Shown here: positions 32,602-41,987 of the stretch, in pieces
Numbering within the stretch: position 1 is the first letter of the stretch
How the letters are laid out: each line of letters starts with the position of its first letter
Source of the DNA: Candidatus Hydrogenedentota bacterium
GTDB taxonomy: Bacteria; Hydrogenedentota; Hydrogenedentia; Hydrogenedentales; CAITNO01
Direction of reading: 5' to 3'
Length of the DNA stretch: 54,530 nucleotides
NCBI GenBank assembly: GCA_012730105.1
Contig: JAAYBJ010000105.1
Coordinates: 1-54,530, forward strand
Program-made: the position numbers and the translations under genes
Notes under the pieces: model-generated
Databases searched by the model: none
Told to the model about the DNA's origin: nothing
Seen by the model: the letters and a program-made list of their open reading frames with translations, nothing else

Positions 32602-34836
32602 TTACAGGGCAAAATCGAGATAAGCAAATTTCTGGCTATCGTCCAGGTTAAAGGGTTTGGTCTGCTTGTCCATAAGCACGCGCGCGGCATCAAAATCCGA
32701 GATATCCACCTGCCGTGCGGCGGCATACAGGGTTAATTCGCCGGAACCGAGCGGCAAGTCCCCCAATTGAAATCCACCCGGTCCGCCGAGATAGTAATAG
32801 TGGTGTTCGGTGCCGTTTTCCCGATTTGACACGACTTCGGCATACACGAAACGGTTCTGGGTATTTGCCAAGGTCGCATTGCCCTGCAGCACGCCTGAAC
32901 CTTTTTCAAAATTAAAATCCAGCCAGGTGGGTTCTGTTGTGCTGATGGAAACTTCCTGTTTCATCCCCCGATAGAACCACTGCACGCCTTCGGTGGGTTC
33001 CACGCTCGCCAAAATGACCACGGGTTCGGGGGTTAACAAAACCTCATATTGTCCCGGGGAGATGTAGTTGAGGTTCTTTGCGAGATCGATCATGCTCCCC
33101 CCCACCTGCCGCCGAAAGTCACGGAATTTGACGGGGCGCTTGTGCAGGGTGATATCCCCAGTAAGCGCCCCCTTTCGCGGAAACTGTATTTTGATTTCCT
33201 TTATCTTCCCCGGTTCAAGCTCCACAATGGCCCTTGCCACCCCCTGTTGATGGGTGATCAGAAATGACTGTATTCCCACAGGAAGCGTGTACAGTTCGAA
33301 GCGTCCCATGGAATTGGTGCGGCCGTAGTCAATAACATCCATTGCAAGGCCGCTGGCGGTGCCCTGGCGAGGAATGATTGCGGCGCCCCCGAGTGACAGT
33401 TCATTAGAGCCGTACACGGTGCCTTTCAGGCCCGTGGCGCGGTAAAGGGGCAATTCAAAGACCTGCTGCCCGTCCCAGTTTTCATCAATGGAGAAATGCA
33501 CGGGAAACGGCGCATATCCCTTGGCGCGAACGTAAACCGTATAATTGCCCAGGGTCACAAAACGTTCATGCACCATCCCTTCCGGATGCTGTTGCTCCCT
33601 GAAATGTTTCTTAATAACATAGGGCTGCATCATTTCCGGGAAGTCCTTGCAGGAAGCCACTTCAAAGGTTGTGATCGGGCTGCCGGTCTGGCGGTCAAAT
33701 ACCCGGCCCCGGAAATGAAACCGCGCTGGGATGCTGTCATCAAGACGGATCGTAATGGGGGCATTGTCTTTTTCGGTATGGAAACGAATATTCTGCCTGA
33801 TGATCCGATCACCCACGCGCACGGTAATATCATGCTCGCCCCGCGCAACCCCCCGGATTTCAAAAGCGCCGTAAAAATCCGTTTCCGTCTGTTTGCCGGC
33901 TGCCTCCACGGTTACGCCCGCGACGCCGTCCGTCAGGAAACGCTCATCCACAACGCGTCCCTTTATCGCGTAATTCATCGGCAACTCCAGCGCCGGCTTC
34001 TCCCCTTCTTGCTGGTCGGGGGATATCGGCTCAGCCTCGGTTGCAGGCGCCGTAGAGGATGATTGGTTTTCTTCGGGCCCGCGGATCCGGTTCACCACCC
34101 GGTAAATAAACAAAGCGGAAATGCCAAGCACCAGTAAAACGACTCCGGTCAGGAGCACAGGCACGATTTTTAGCCGGGGTTTTCCTATCCGGGTTTCCTG
34201 CGCCACCTTGGCGGCGACTTCGGACCCGCCCAGGCGGCTCACGATGTATAGCAACCGCTCCTTGTTATTGACTTCAAGGTGTAGCCCTTTTACCACTTCC
34301 TTGAGCAAGGCTTTCTCAACGTTTTCCCGGGTGCGCGCGAGATCCTCGGCCGCCTCTTTCTTCTCGATTTTCAGCAGGGCCGCTATCTGTTTCGCGTTAA
34401 ACCCGCAGAAGGCATGAAGCAGAAGACCTTGTTTTTCCCTGGAAGTGAAGGAACCCAATTCTTCGTTCAGAGGCTCAATAAGTTCTGTTTGCACCCACTG
34501 AAGATCCACCGGGGCCCCCGCTTCCTCTCTTACGCGAGGCTTATTCCAATTGGGAACACGATGCAGCAATAACTGTTCTGATGCCTGCTGTGCGATTGAA
34601 CACAGGAGCAAACCGAGTTTACGGGGATCCGTAAGGGAGACAAGGCGTCCATACCCTTCCTCGAAGGTTTCCACCACCACCTTGTCGGCCAGAGCCACGC
34701 TTCCGGTTTGTGCAAGCGCCACAGCGTATACCAATGGCTGATACTTTTCCACAATAAACCGGTAGGCTTCCGGTTCACCCTGGAAAATCCTGCGTAGTAT
34801 CGCGGCCTCGGATTTTGATTGTGAAACGAAAATCAC
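32602..34836 (-). CDS. Sigma-factor-like domain fused through a membrane span to carboxypeptidase-regulatory-like repeats
   Basis: 744 residues, GTG start at 34836 with AAGGA 7-9 bases upstream. Residues ~12-90 resemble sigma region 2 of ECF factors (FQGEPEAYRFIVEKYQPLVY, then LADKVVVETFEEGYGRL) and ~122-180 region 4 (LGSFTSREKQGLLLHAFCGF then NAKQIAALLKI), though DNA-binding residues look degenerate. One span lies at ~224-246 (IVPVLLTGVVLLVLGISALF). The remaining ~490 residues outside the membrane hold carboxypeptidase-regulatory-like beta modules: IKGRVVDERFLTDGVAGVTV, FRGRVFDRQTGSPI, LKGTVYGSNELSLGGAAIIP. ECF-like proteins with large C-terminal extensions occur in Planctomycetes. A membrane-tethered transcription regulator sensing outside signals is the attractive inference; a purely structural use of the N-terminal fold is the alternative. 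Confidence 0.78.
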   Translation of the reverse strand: MIFVSQSKSEAAILRRIFQGEPEAYRFIVEKYQPLVYAVALAQTGSVALADKVVVETFEEGYGRLVSLTDPRKLGLLLCSIAQQASEQLLLHRVPNWNKPRVREEAGAPVDLQWVQTELIEPLNEELGSFTSREKQGLLLHAFCGFNAKQIAALLKIEKKEAAEDLARTRENVEKALLKEVVKGLHLEVNNKERLLYIVSRLGGSEVAAKVAQETRIGKPRLKIVPVLLTGVVLLVLGISALFIYRVVNRIRGPEENQSSSTAPATEAEPISPDQQEGEKPALELPMNYAIKGRVVDERFLTDGVAGVTVEAAGKQTETDFYGAFEIRGVARGEHDITVRVGDRIIRQNIRFHTEKDNAPITIRLDDSIPARFHFRGRVFDRQTGSPITTFEVASCKDFPEMMQPYVIKKHFREQQHPEGMVHERFVTLGNYTVYVRAKGYAPFPVHFSIDENWDGQQVFELPLYRATGLKGTVYGSNELSLGGAAIIPRQGTASGLAMDVIDYGRTNSMGRFELYTLPVGIQSFLITHQQGVARAIVELEPGKIKEIKIQFPRKGALTGDITLHKRPVKFRDFRRQVGGSMIDLAKNLNYISPGQYEVLLTPEPVVILASVEPTEGVQWFYRGMKQEVSISTTEPTWLDFNFEKGSGVLQGNATLANTQNRFVYAEVVSNRENGTEHHYYYLGGPGGFQLGDLPLGSGELTLYAAARQVDISDFDAARVLMDKQTKPFNLDDSQKFAYLDFAL

Positions 34837-34879
34837 TTGACGGTTCCTTGGTTGCGTTAACGCGGAAGCACTTCACGCC

Positions 34880-34933
34880 GTCCTGTCCGCCTTGTCCATT
34901 CCATGTAGTATCCCGCCCGATTCCGGACAGGAC
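34880..34933. repeat. 10-bp inverted repeat upstream of the sigma-like fusion gene
   Basis: GTCCTGTCCG (34880-34889) and CGGACAGGAC (34924-34933) are perfect inverted copies around 34 bases, in the 159-bp spacer between addA and the sigma-like fusion gene. It could be an operator for the latter, a weak terminator for addA, or an autoregulatory site; no T-run follows. Confidence 0.35.
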
Positions 34934-34995
34934 CAAGCATGCGCCTAAAGTGTACCTATTTTGAAACTTGAAAAACAAAGTCGCCATGGCGGCGC

Positions 34996-37900
34996 TCAAA
35001 AAGTTGCACAGAATTCGCGGGCGCGCGCCAAGGCAGCAACGATTCGCTCCTCCGTAAAGACCAGGGTATGAGCCTGTCCATGATCGGCGTACCAGAGGAT
35101 TCCCTGTTTTGGCAATGTTCCTTTAAGCGCGCGCAGGGCCGCGGCGTACAGACACAACTGGGTTTCATAGTGCGACTCCAGGGAAGAGCCCGGCATTCCT
35201 GTTTTGTAATCCACAATGAGGTCGTCATCCACCACAGCATCCACGACGCCACGAATCATCATGGGGTTAATATCGAGTAGAAAAGGCACTTCCCGTTCGA
35301 TGCGTCGTGCATTCGTGTAGAGCGCCCAAAGTTCAGAGGCTTGGAAACGTTCCACAGCGCCGCGAAGCGCCCCGCTCAATGTGTCGAATTGGGAAATCCC
35401 CAAGCCAGCCTCCTTCACAAGCATTCGGATATCCGGAGCCCTATTGGTGGTAAAGTCCCAGCATTCAAACAACTTATGAACCAGACTACCTCGGGCCATG
35501 GCAAGAGCCCGTTCTGACACTCCGGCGATCGAACTTTCCCGTTCAACAGTAAACTCTTCTTCGGACTCATACTCGGAATCCAGATCCTCCGTGCCGGCCA
35601 TGTGTGACAGCAGATGGGTTACTGAAAAAACGCGCGATCCCGCCTGTTGCTGTTCAAGGGGAGCGATCTGGCGGGCGAGTTCTTCAGCATCCGGCAAAAC
35701 GGCCGGTTCCAGGGCATTCTGAAGGGGCGTGCAGATCGGGGGGTGCCGTTTGACCAGCATTCGCCAGTCATCGCCTTGGATCACGTCATCGTGGGACTGG
35801 TCACCCAGGGCATACACCCGGTTCAACACGCCCGACCAGGTGTTCGGTTTTGCGCTTGCGTGTCCACAAAGAACGAGGTAATCCCGGGCGCGTGTCATGG
35901 CTACATAGAGTATCCGGGCATTTTCCATCATCTCCTCGTGGGCTTTGTACCGTTTCATCAGTTCGGCAAAGGCGCCTCGCTGAGAAGGGCCCTCATCATT
36001 CGGTATTTTTGAAGCCAAACCGATATTCTTACGTTGATAGAAAATGTCCTTGCCGCCTTTGTTTTCCTCGGCGAACATTTCGGGCAGAAAGACAATGGGA
36101 TATTCCAGACCTTTCGCCTTGTGAATGGTCATGAGGGTGACGGCCCCCATTCCCCTGGACTGCAGGGGTGACTCCCCTTCCTTCAACTCCCGGTACGTCA
36201 CGTCGTCCAGGTATCGGGCAAACTCGTGGAGGGTCGCGGGGCGGGACTGGCCGAAATTGTCCGCCAGTTGAATCACCTTGCGCAGGTTCGCTGTGCGTTG
36301 GAGGCCGAGATGCCCGCCCAGCAGTATCGCCTCGTAGTTGGTATGCTCCAGCACCAGCCGGAGAAAATTTCCGGGTTCCCCCTCACGCCGATCGTAGAGG
36401 TTACTGAAAAGGCGACGCGCTTCTTTCAGCATTTCCGGCTGGTCAAAATGCTCCGGGATGCGGTTCGAATGGAATACAGGCGCCAGGCCCTCCATCATCG
36501 CCATACGCATCAGGCTTTCATCGGACAAGCCTGCCAGCGGACTTCGCAGCACCGTCAGAAGAGCCTCCTCGTCCCAGGGATCCAGAACAAGTTTCAACAA
36601 GGCCAGAATATCCTGCACCTCCCGACGCTGGAAGAAACCAGCCCCGGCGACGCGTGTATAAGGGATATTCTTTTCCCGCAGGGCGGATTCGTAGGTGTCC
36701 ATATAGGATCCCCGCCGAAAAAGCAGCACGATATCGTCAAAGGTGGCCGGGCGGGGAGATTTCGTCTCCATATCCATCACCCGTAACGGGGAATTTGCCT
36801 TGCACAATTCGAGAATCCGCCCCACGACATACCGGGCATCCTGTTCGTGCATCTCCGCCATGTTCAGTTTTCCCGGATCTTCGGGCAGGAAACACTCCAC
36901 GCAGGGTAACCCCAGGGATTCGCGAAACACGCCCATGGACCGGTACGTTTCAACGGCTTCCAGGAGATGGGATTGGGCGAAGAAATCGTTGATAAACTTC
37001 AGGACTCCGGGTTGCGAGCGGAAATTGTCCAGCAATTCCAGCGGGTGCGGGGCGTTCCGTATGACGCTGTTGAAGAGGTCGACTTCCGCCCCGCGGAAAT
37101 AGTAGATGGACTGCTTAACGTCCCCCACATAAAACAGCCGGGGCCCGTTTTCCACATTGGCCAGCATGCGCGCAATATCATACTGGCGGCCGTCCGTGTC
37201 CTGGAACTCGTCTATCAGGAGGAAGGATATTCCGGACGCGACCCGTTCCCTCATAACAGGATTTTTCTGCAGCACTTCGAGGGTTTCGTTGATCATGTCC
37301 TCATAATCGAGAGAATTCCAGGCCTGCCTGGCCTCACGGTAGGCGGTTATCACCCGTGCGCCGACCTGAAAGAAATCACAGGTCACGCGGGCCGCTATTC
37401 TTTCCTGTTCCGGGTCCCAGTCGGGAAACAGGCATTTATCGGTCAAAAATTTCTTGGCTATATTCAGCGTATCTCTGACCTGTTCAAAGTCGCCTTCAGG
37501 CCACTTCTTCTTTGATCCGGATATCCGCGGGAACGCGTCCAGGTAGCCCCGGACGCGTTCACAAAGGTGATCACGGCCTTCATGAATGGCTGTCAGCACC
37601 GCCACACAGGACTCACGCTGTTTTTCACGTTTGTCCTCCGGGTCAAGGCAGCACCCCTCAAAAGCACGCAGGTTTTCCAGGAGAAAAGGGAGTTCCCTGC
37701 TGTGGCGGCAGACATGAAGAAAGGACTCCTGCGCGGTCGGCCATTGTTCCAACCAGAATGTATAGAGGCTTTCCGGGTTACTATAGCGCGTTGCGTCTTC
37801 GCCGGCCTGCACTTCCCACCGTTTCCCGACCATTTCGGCCAGAGCCGCCTTCAACTGTTTTCGCCCCCACTCCACGGAAAGGCGCGTAACGGCCGGATCA

Positions 37901-38364
37901 TCCTGTTCCAGCAATTCCTGGAGGGTTTCCACCACCGCCTGCTCCATCAGCTGTTCCGCGTCGGCATCACCCAGCACAGCCCATTCGGGATCCATGCCGA
38001 TGCGCAGGGCATGTTCGCGCAGTATGGCGGCGCAGAAGGCATGGATGGTGCTCACCCGGGCGCCGTCCACCTGCCGTTCCAGGTCCCGCCAATCGGGCGC
38101 CCCCGGCGTCATCCCGCCAGCCTGGGCTTCCCGAAAACGTTTACGCAACCGCGCCTTCATTTCCGAGGCGGCCTTGTCCGTGAAGGTGATGGCCACGATA
38201 CGATCCAGCGCGGGCTGACGGTCCGGCCAGCATTCAGGGTGGCTGAGCAAATACACGATGCGCTCAATCAAAATGGTGGTCTTGCCGGAACCGGCGCCGG
38301 CGGACACGCACACCAAGGGCCGCATATCTTTGATGGCTTCTTCCTGCTGCTTGGTGAATCCCAT
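34996..38364 (-). CDS. addA: AddA-like helicase-nuclease subunit (UvrD/RecB superfamily)
   Basis: 1122 residues, close to the ~1200 of AddA. The start ATG at 38364 has GGAG 6 bases upstream. Helicase motif I is VSAGAGSGKTT (~19-29), motif II FLLIDEFQDTD, and further motifs include FYVGDVKQSIYYFRGAE, TLMTIHKAKGLEYPIVFLPE and LYVAMTRARDYLVLC. The C-terminal RecB-type nuclease has GVVDAVVDDDLIVDYKTGMP, with the catalytic Asp-x-Lys intact, followed by THE YETQLCLYAAALR helix. AddAB processes double-strand DNA ends for RecA-mediated repair, using this subunit's helicase and one nuclease. It is downstream of addB by 70 bp in the same transcript direction, as in the usual operon. Confidence 0.95.
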   Translation of the reverse strand: MGFTKQQEEAIKDMRPLVCVSAGAGSGKTTILIERIVYLLSHPECWPDRQPALDRIVAITFTDKAASEMKARLRKRFREAQAGGMTPGAPDWRDLERQVDGARVSTIHAFCAAILREHALRIGMDPEWAVLGDADAEQLMEQAVVETLQELLEQDDPAVTRLSVEWGRKQLKAALAEMVGKRWEVQAGEDATRYSNPESLYTFWLEQWPTAQESFLHVCRHSRELPFLLENLRAFEGCCLDPEDKREKQRESCVAVLTAIHEGRDHLCERVRGYLDAFPRISGSKKKWPEGDFEQVRDTLNIAKKFLTDKCLFPDWDPEQERIAARVTCDFFQVGARVITAYREARQAWNSLDYEDMINETLEVLQKNPVMRERVASGISFLLIDEFQDTDGRQYDIARMLANVENGPRLFYVGDVKQSIYYFRGAEVDLFNSVIRNAPHPLELLDNFRSQPGVLKFINDFFAQSHLLEAVETYRSMGVFRESLGLPCVECFLPEDPGKLNMAEMHEQDARYVVGRILELCKANSPLRVMDMETKSPRPATFDDIVLLFRRGSYMDTYESALREKNIPYTRVAGAGFFQRREVQDILALLKLVLDPWDEEALLTVLRSPLAGLSDESLMRMAMMEGLAPVFHSNRIPEHFDQPEMLKEARRLFSNLYDRREGEPGNFLRLVLEHTNYEAILLGGHLGLQRTANLRKVIQLADNFGQSRPATLHEFARYLDDVTYRELKEGESPLQSRGMGAVTLMTIHKAKGLEYPIVFLPEMFAEENKGGKDIFYQRKNIGLASKIPNDEGPSQRGAFAELMKRYKAHEEMMENARILYVAMTRARDYLVLCGHASAKPNTWSGVLNRVYALGDQSHDDVIQGDDWRMLVKRHPPICTPLQNALEPAVLPDAEELARQIAPLEQQQAGSRVFSVTHLLSHMAGTEDLDSEYESEEEFTVERESSIAGVSERALAMARGSLVHKLFECWDFTTNRAPDIRMLVKEAGLGISQFDTLSGALRGAVERFQASELWALYTNARRIEREVPFLLDINPMMIRGVVDAVVDDDLIVDYKTGMPGSSLESHYETQLCLYAAALRALKGTLPKQGILWYADHGQAHTLVFTEERIVAALARAREFCATF

Positions 38365-38434
38365 TACCTACTCCACTTCCGGACGCTTAGCCGCCGGGTG
38401 TGCGACACGCCGGCAGACTTTCTTGCAGTTGCTC

Positions 38435-41400
38435 TTAATCATCCGTGTCGTCCGTATCCTCTGGGGCGTTCCTGTCCGGGCATTTCAGTGCTATGCGCCA
38501 TTCTTCATAACGGGCCGCCGTATGAAAAGAACCTTGCGCATCGCTGTAGTTCTCATCCGGTTGCGGCGGGAAATATCCTGAGCGTATGCCCGCAACCGCC
38601 TCCGCCAGCCGCGCCCGTGCCACCTCCTGGCGCGCCGCACTATCGGCCCCTTTCTGTTCAAACAAGGACTCCCGGGGTTTACCTTTTACCAGGGGGATAT
38701 AATAGGCCTCCTTGACGGCGTACTCCGGCAACAGGAAGTCTTCTACAGCCCAACTGTACAGCGTCAGCTGCAGCGACAAGCCGAGCTTGATGCTCTTGGG
38801 CGTCGGCACACTGGAGGTCTTGTAATCGATAAGACGCGCCTCGCTCCCATTGAGGTCGATACGGTCTATTTTTCCGGAAAACCGGTACTCGCAACCGTCT
38901 ATAGTCAATATGAAAGGCTCCCTTTGTGAAAGCCGGTCCTGTCCTTCACGGGGCGCATTTCCGAAGGCGGTTTCGAAATGACAGGGCACGTATGTGTCAT
39001 CCACGTATCCGCACTTGTCCAGATATCGCCGCAGAATGTGGAAGAAGCGTTTTTTTTCCACCCGTACCACCGCCCCGGGGATGTGCTTCATTTGATACCG
39101 GTGGTCCTCAAACACCTCCTCCAGGATTTCAGCCATCACCTTTACCGGCGTTACGGGATCTTCTTCCAGAATTTCCCCCAGGCCCCTTCCCGGATACCCC
39201 TCATGAAAACGCTGGAGTATTTCATGGAACAACATGCCGCTGAGCATGGCATCCAGTTCCCCTTCCGGATCCTCGGTTTCGCGAATACGGAGTAGGTGAT
39301 TCATAAAAAAGTTAAAGGGAAATTTAATATACTCCTCCAAGTTGCGGACACTGAACTGCGCCTGCGGCCCAAAGCGTTCCTCAAGATGCTCCTTCAGGTC
39401 CCGCGCTTCAATCACCCCGTCATAGATGGAGAAAGGTTTGGAGCTGTTTCTTTCACGTTCAACGGCCGCGCGCATTTCAACGGGCGCAACAATCATTGAA
39501 AATATTGCACCTTCAGCTTGAACGCCGCGATAAGCGCGGGCATTGGCAAAATCGCGCGGGGACGCCACCCGCTCCGCTTCCGGGACAAAACAATCCGGAG
39601 CGGGGTCCGGACAACCCACCCGTGAATCCTTGCCGAAACGTTCCAATAGTTCCACAATAAACGGGCTGGGCAGAGATTCCCGTCCGGTTTTATCCTGCTT
39701 GCGCCAGGAAAGCACCAGTTTTTTCTGCGCGGAACAGACGGCGTGATAAAACAGCAGGCGCTCCCGGTAGGTATGTTCACTGCGTCCGGCCAACGCCAAT
39801 CCCTGTCGGCGCAGCCGGTGCAAGTCCATATCGGAGTACAAGGCGTTTCGCGGCGCTGGACGGGGCAGCACGCCCTCGTTCAATCCGCCGAGAAACACAT
39901 GGGAATATCGTTCGCAACGCAATCCGTCTATGCCGCAGCAATAGACCCCCGCGCCGGCCGGCGACTCCACGGCGATGGATGCCTCCGCCATTCCTTCGCG
40001 CAACAGGTCGGCGAATTCTCCGGGATTGAGCGCGGTATCCGCCAGGGCATCCAGCGCAAATTCCTGAAGAAGCGCGCGCAGCGCCGCCAGCGCCGCGCCG
40101 TGCTCACTGCTGTCGCGGCACGCCTCCACCATCCCGGAATCGGTCAGGAAACGGTCGCACCGCCGGGCATACTCCTCCAGGGACGCCCGCGCAGGCAACG
40201 CGTCCTCAAAAGCCGCCAGCATCTCGAAACGCTGCCGGAAAAGGGTGAGTGCCTCCGGCGTCAGGGCTGCGGGCAGGCTATCCCTCCGGGATTCCACCGC
40301 ATTTTGGCCCACCCGGCGCTCCAAATCGCTCAACGCTGTTACCCATGCCTGCCGTCCCATAAGCGCGCCACACAGCCGTGCTGCCATGGGAAAGGCCATT
40401 ACGGCATTGCGCTGTTCCGCCGTTTCACCCAGCAACGGGGTGGTCAACAAGGCGAGGAGGTTCTGGTGCTCCCATTTGCCCAAAAGATCAAAGAGGCGCG
40501 AGAGCACCACACCCACCGCACTGGACAAGAGGCTGGGCGCCGGCAAGCGGCAGGGAATGCCGAAATCCCCAAAAACGGACGCCAGCATGGATCTGCATTC
40601 CGGCATATCCGACAGGGCCACGGCGATGGCGGGCGGGGCGATGCCTTCTTTGAGGATCAATTGTTTTACCGCCCGCCCGATCGTCTCCAGTTCGTGCTGC
40701 ACATCCGCGCAGGCGCGCACCTGCAGGTTTTCTTCGTATCCTGCCGGAATGATGCCCGGACTATGCCGGAACATGGCGGAAGCGGCATGGTGCACGGCGC
40801 TCTTCGGCGTGTCCGTCGGACAGGCAACGACCTCGGCGTCCGTGCGTTCCCGGAAGGCTTCCACCCAGCGCCGTTGCAGATGGAACAGGCCGTCCTGGTC
40901 CGAATCCGAATTATGATTAATCCCAATCACCAGACTGGAAACATGGTGTGACAGGCATTCCATAAAACGCTGCTGGGACGGCGTGAAATCGTCAAATTCA
41001 TCCAGGAGCAGCACCTCCGCGTTTTCCGGCAACGCGACAACCTCCTGTTTACAGTGGCTTTCCGCCGCCCAATAGAGGCCCGGCACGTCATAGTACTGAC
41101 CAGCAAGCAGGGCATCCTGATATTGTTCATACACAGCCGCGGCAAACAGGTCCACATCGGTGACGCCCGCACCGGATGTCATGATATTTCGAAACATCGC
41201 GGGTTCCACCGCGGCCTGTTTCAGCTGGGTAATTAATTGCAGCAGGTGTTTGATCAGGCCCGGCGTGATGTCAAACTGCGGCAAGGTTTTATCTTCCGCA
41301 AGTTTTTCCAGCAATTGCCGCACCATGAGCCGCCGTTCCATTCGCGACACCATCCGTACCCGCGCCCCGGACATTTCCAACAGCCGTGCGGCAAAGGCGG

Positions 41401-41593
41401 TCAATTCATAGGCACGGTTCCCCCAGATCCCCGGCAGCGCATTCTTGCGCACATAGGCCTCCTGGCGCTGCCGCGCAAGACGGCGCGTCGGCGTCAGCAA
41501 CAGCGCATGGCCCCAATGTTCCCGCCAGAGCGCGTCGATGCGGTCGCTGCGATCGGAACAATACGCGCCGCAAATCAGTGTAATCTGCCCCAT
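38435..41593 (-). CDS. addB: AddB-like nuclease subunit, without the usual Fe-S cysteines
   Basis: 1052 residues. The N-terminal helicase-like half is inactive-looking: the Walker A region reads ITLICGAYCSDRSDRID, lacking the GxxxxGK[ST] motif. Other superfamily blocks survive (LLLTPTRRLARQRQ, VLLLDEFDDFTPSQQRF, HVFLGGLNEGVLPRPA). The C-terminal PD-(D/E)xK nuclease has FSGKIDRIDL and ARLIDYKTSS with Asp-x-Lys intact, then LGLSLQLTLYSWAVE. AddB usually coordinates an iron-sulfur cluster with one Cys before and a C-x2-C-x5-C after the nuclease. Here the end has a single Cys (ALKCPDRN), so the cluster appears absent. Upstream of addA in the same direction, it should form AddAB. The ribosome-binding site is weak. 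Confidence 0.88.
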   Translation of the reverse strand: MGQITLICGAYCSDRSDRIDALWREHWGHALLLTPTRRLARQRQEAYVRKNALPGIWGNRAYELTAFAARLLEMSGARVRMVSRMERRLMVRQLLEKLAEDKTLPQFDITPGLIKHLLQLITQLKQAAVEPAMFRNIMTSGAGVTDVDLFAAAVYEQYQDALLAGQYYDVPGLYWAAESHCKQEVVALPENAEVLLLDEFDDFTPSQQRFMECLSHHVSSLVIGINHNSDSDQDGLFHLQRRWVEAFRERTDAEVVACPTDTPKSAVHHAASAMFRHSPGIIPAGYEENLQVRACADVQHELETIGRAVKQLILKEGIAPPAIAVALSDMPECRSMLASVFGDFGIPCRLPAPSLLSSAVGVVLSRLFDLLGKWEHQNLLALLTTPLLGETAEQRNAVMAFPMAARLCGALMGRQAWVTALSDLERRVGQNAVESRRDSLPAALTPEALTLFRQRFEMLAAFEDALPARASLEEYARRCDRFLTDSGMVEACRDSSEHGAALAALRALLQEFALDALADTALNPGEFADLLREGMAEASIAVESPAGAGVYCCGIDGLRCERYSHVFLGGLNEGVLPRPAPRNALYSDMDLHRLRRQGLALAGRSEHTYRERLLFYHAVCSAQKKLVLSWRKQDKTGRESLPSPFIVELLERFGKDSRVGCPDPAPDCFVPEAERVASPRDFANARAYRGVQAEGAIFSMIVAPVEMRAAVERERNSSKPFSIYDGVIEARDLKEHLEERFGPQAQFSVRNLEEYIKFPFNFFMNHLLRIRETEDPEGELDAMLSGMLFHEILQRFHEGYPGRGLGEILEEDPVTPVKVMAEILEEVFEDHRYQMKHIPGAVVRVEKKRFFHILRRYLDKCGYVDDTYVPCHFETAFGNAPREGQDRLSQREPFILTIDGCEYRFSGKIDRIDLNGSEARLIDYKTSSVPTPKSIKLGLSLQLTLYSWAVEDFLLPEYAVKEAYYIPLVKGKPRESLFEQKGADSAARQEVARARLAEAVAGIRSGYFPPQPDENYSDAQGSFHTAARYEEWRIALKCPDRNAPEDTDDTDD

Positions 41594-41987
41594 GAACGAC
41601 TATGCTTCCCTGTTTGGCACCACGGCTTACGAACCACTTCCTTCAGCCGACAGGATCCATATCGTTATCTTAAGCGTGCCACCCCTGAAAATGCAAACGC
41701 GCCTCTTTTTCCCGCCCATCGCGGCGGGATGGCGGAAAATCTGGGGTAAGGCGAATCCTAGGGGGTGCGAGGTGGGTTACTGGTTCCGACTCATCTCAAG
41801 GAACAAACCGTGTTTGCTAATACTCGCCTATCCCGAAGGGATGACAGCCATTAGCCGGCATCCCTCCGGTATGCATTTACGGTTGGAGCATCGTGAACCA
41901 ATGGTGTCGCTACACTCCACCACCGGCGAACAATCGACAGATCTGAGGGATACGTCTATGATTGAAAGCCTCGTTTATCGGAGGCAC
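41594..41987. other. Spacer between addB and ThuA gene with a degenerate dispersed-repeat-like segment
   Basis: 394 bases; no supported gene (a long plus-strand frame through here is antisense to the ThuA gene). ATCCC-GAA-GGGAT at 41830-41842, followed by GATGACAG, resembles the CCCGAAGGGATGACAG repeat I recall from planctomycete-like and related genomes. A second, imperfect TCCCTCCGG unit follows at 41860-41868. The rest shows nothing clear. The addB promoter should lie near its right-hand start. Confidence 0.4.

Noticed and set aside
39743-40951. 402-codon + strand frame opposite addB
   Set aside because: Shadow of addB in a high-GC gene; no domain pattern, while the addB frame carries nuclease and helicase motifs.
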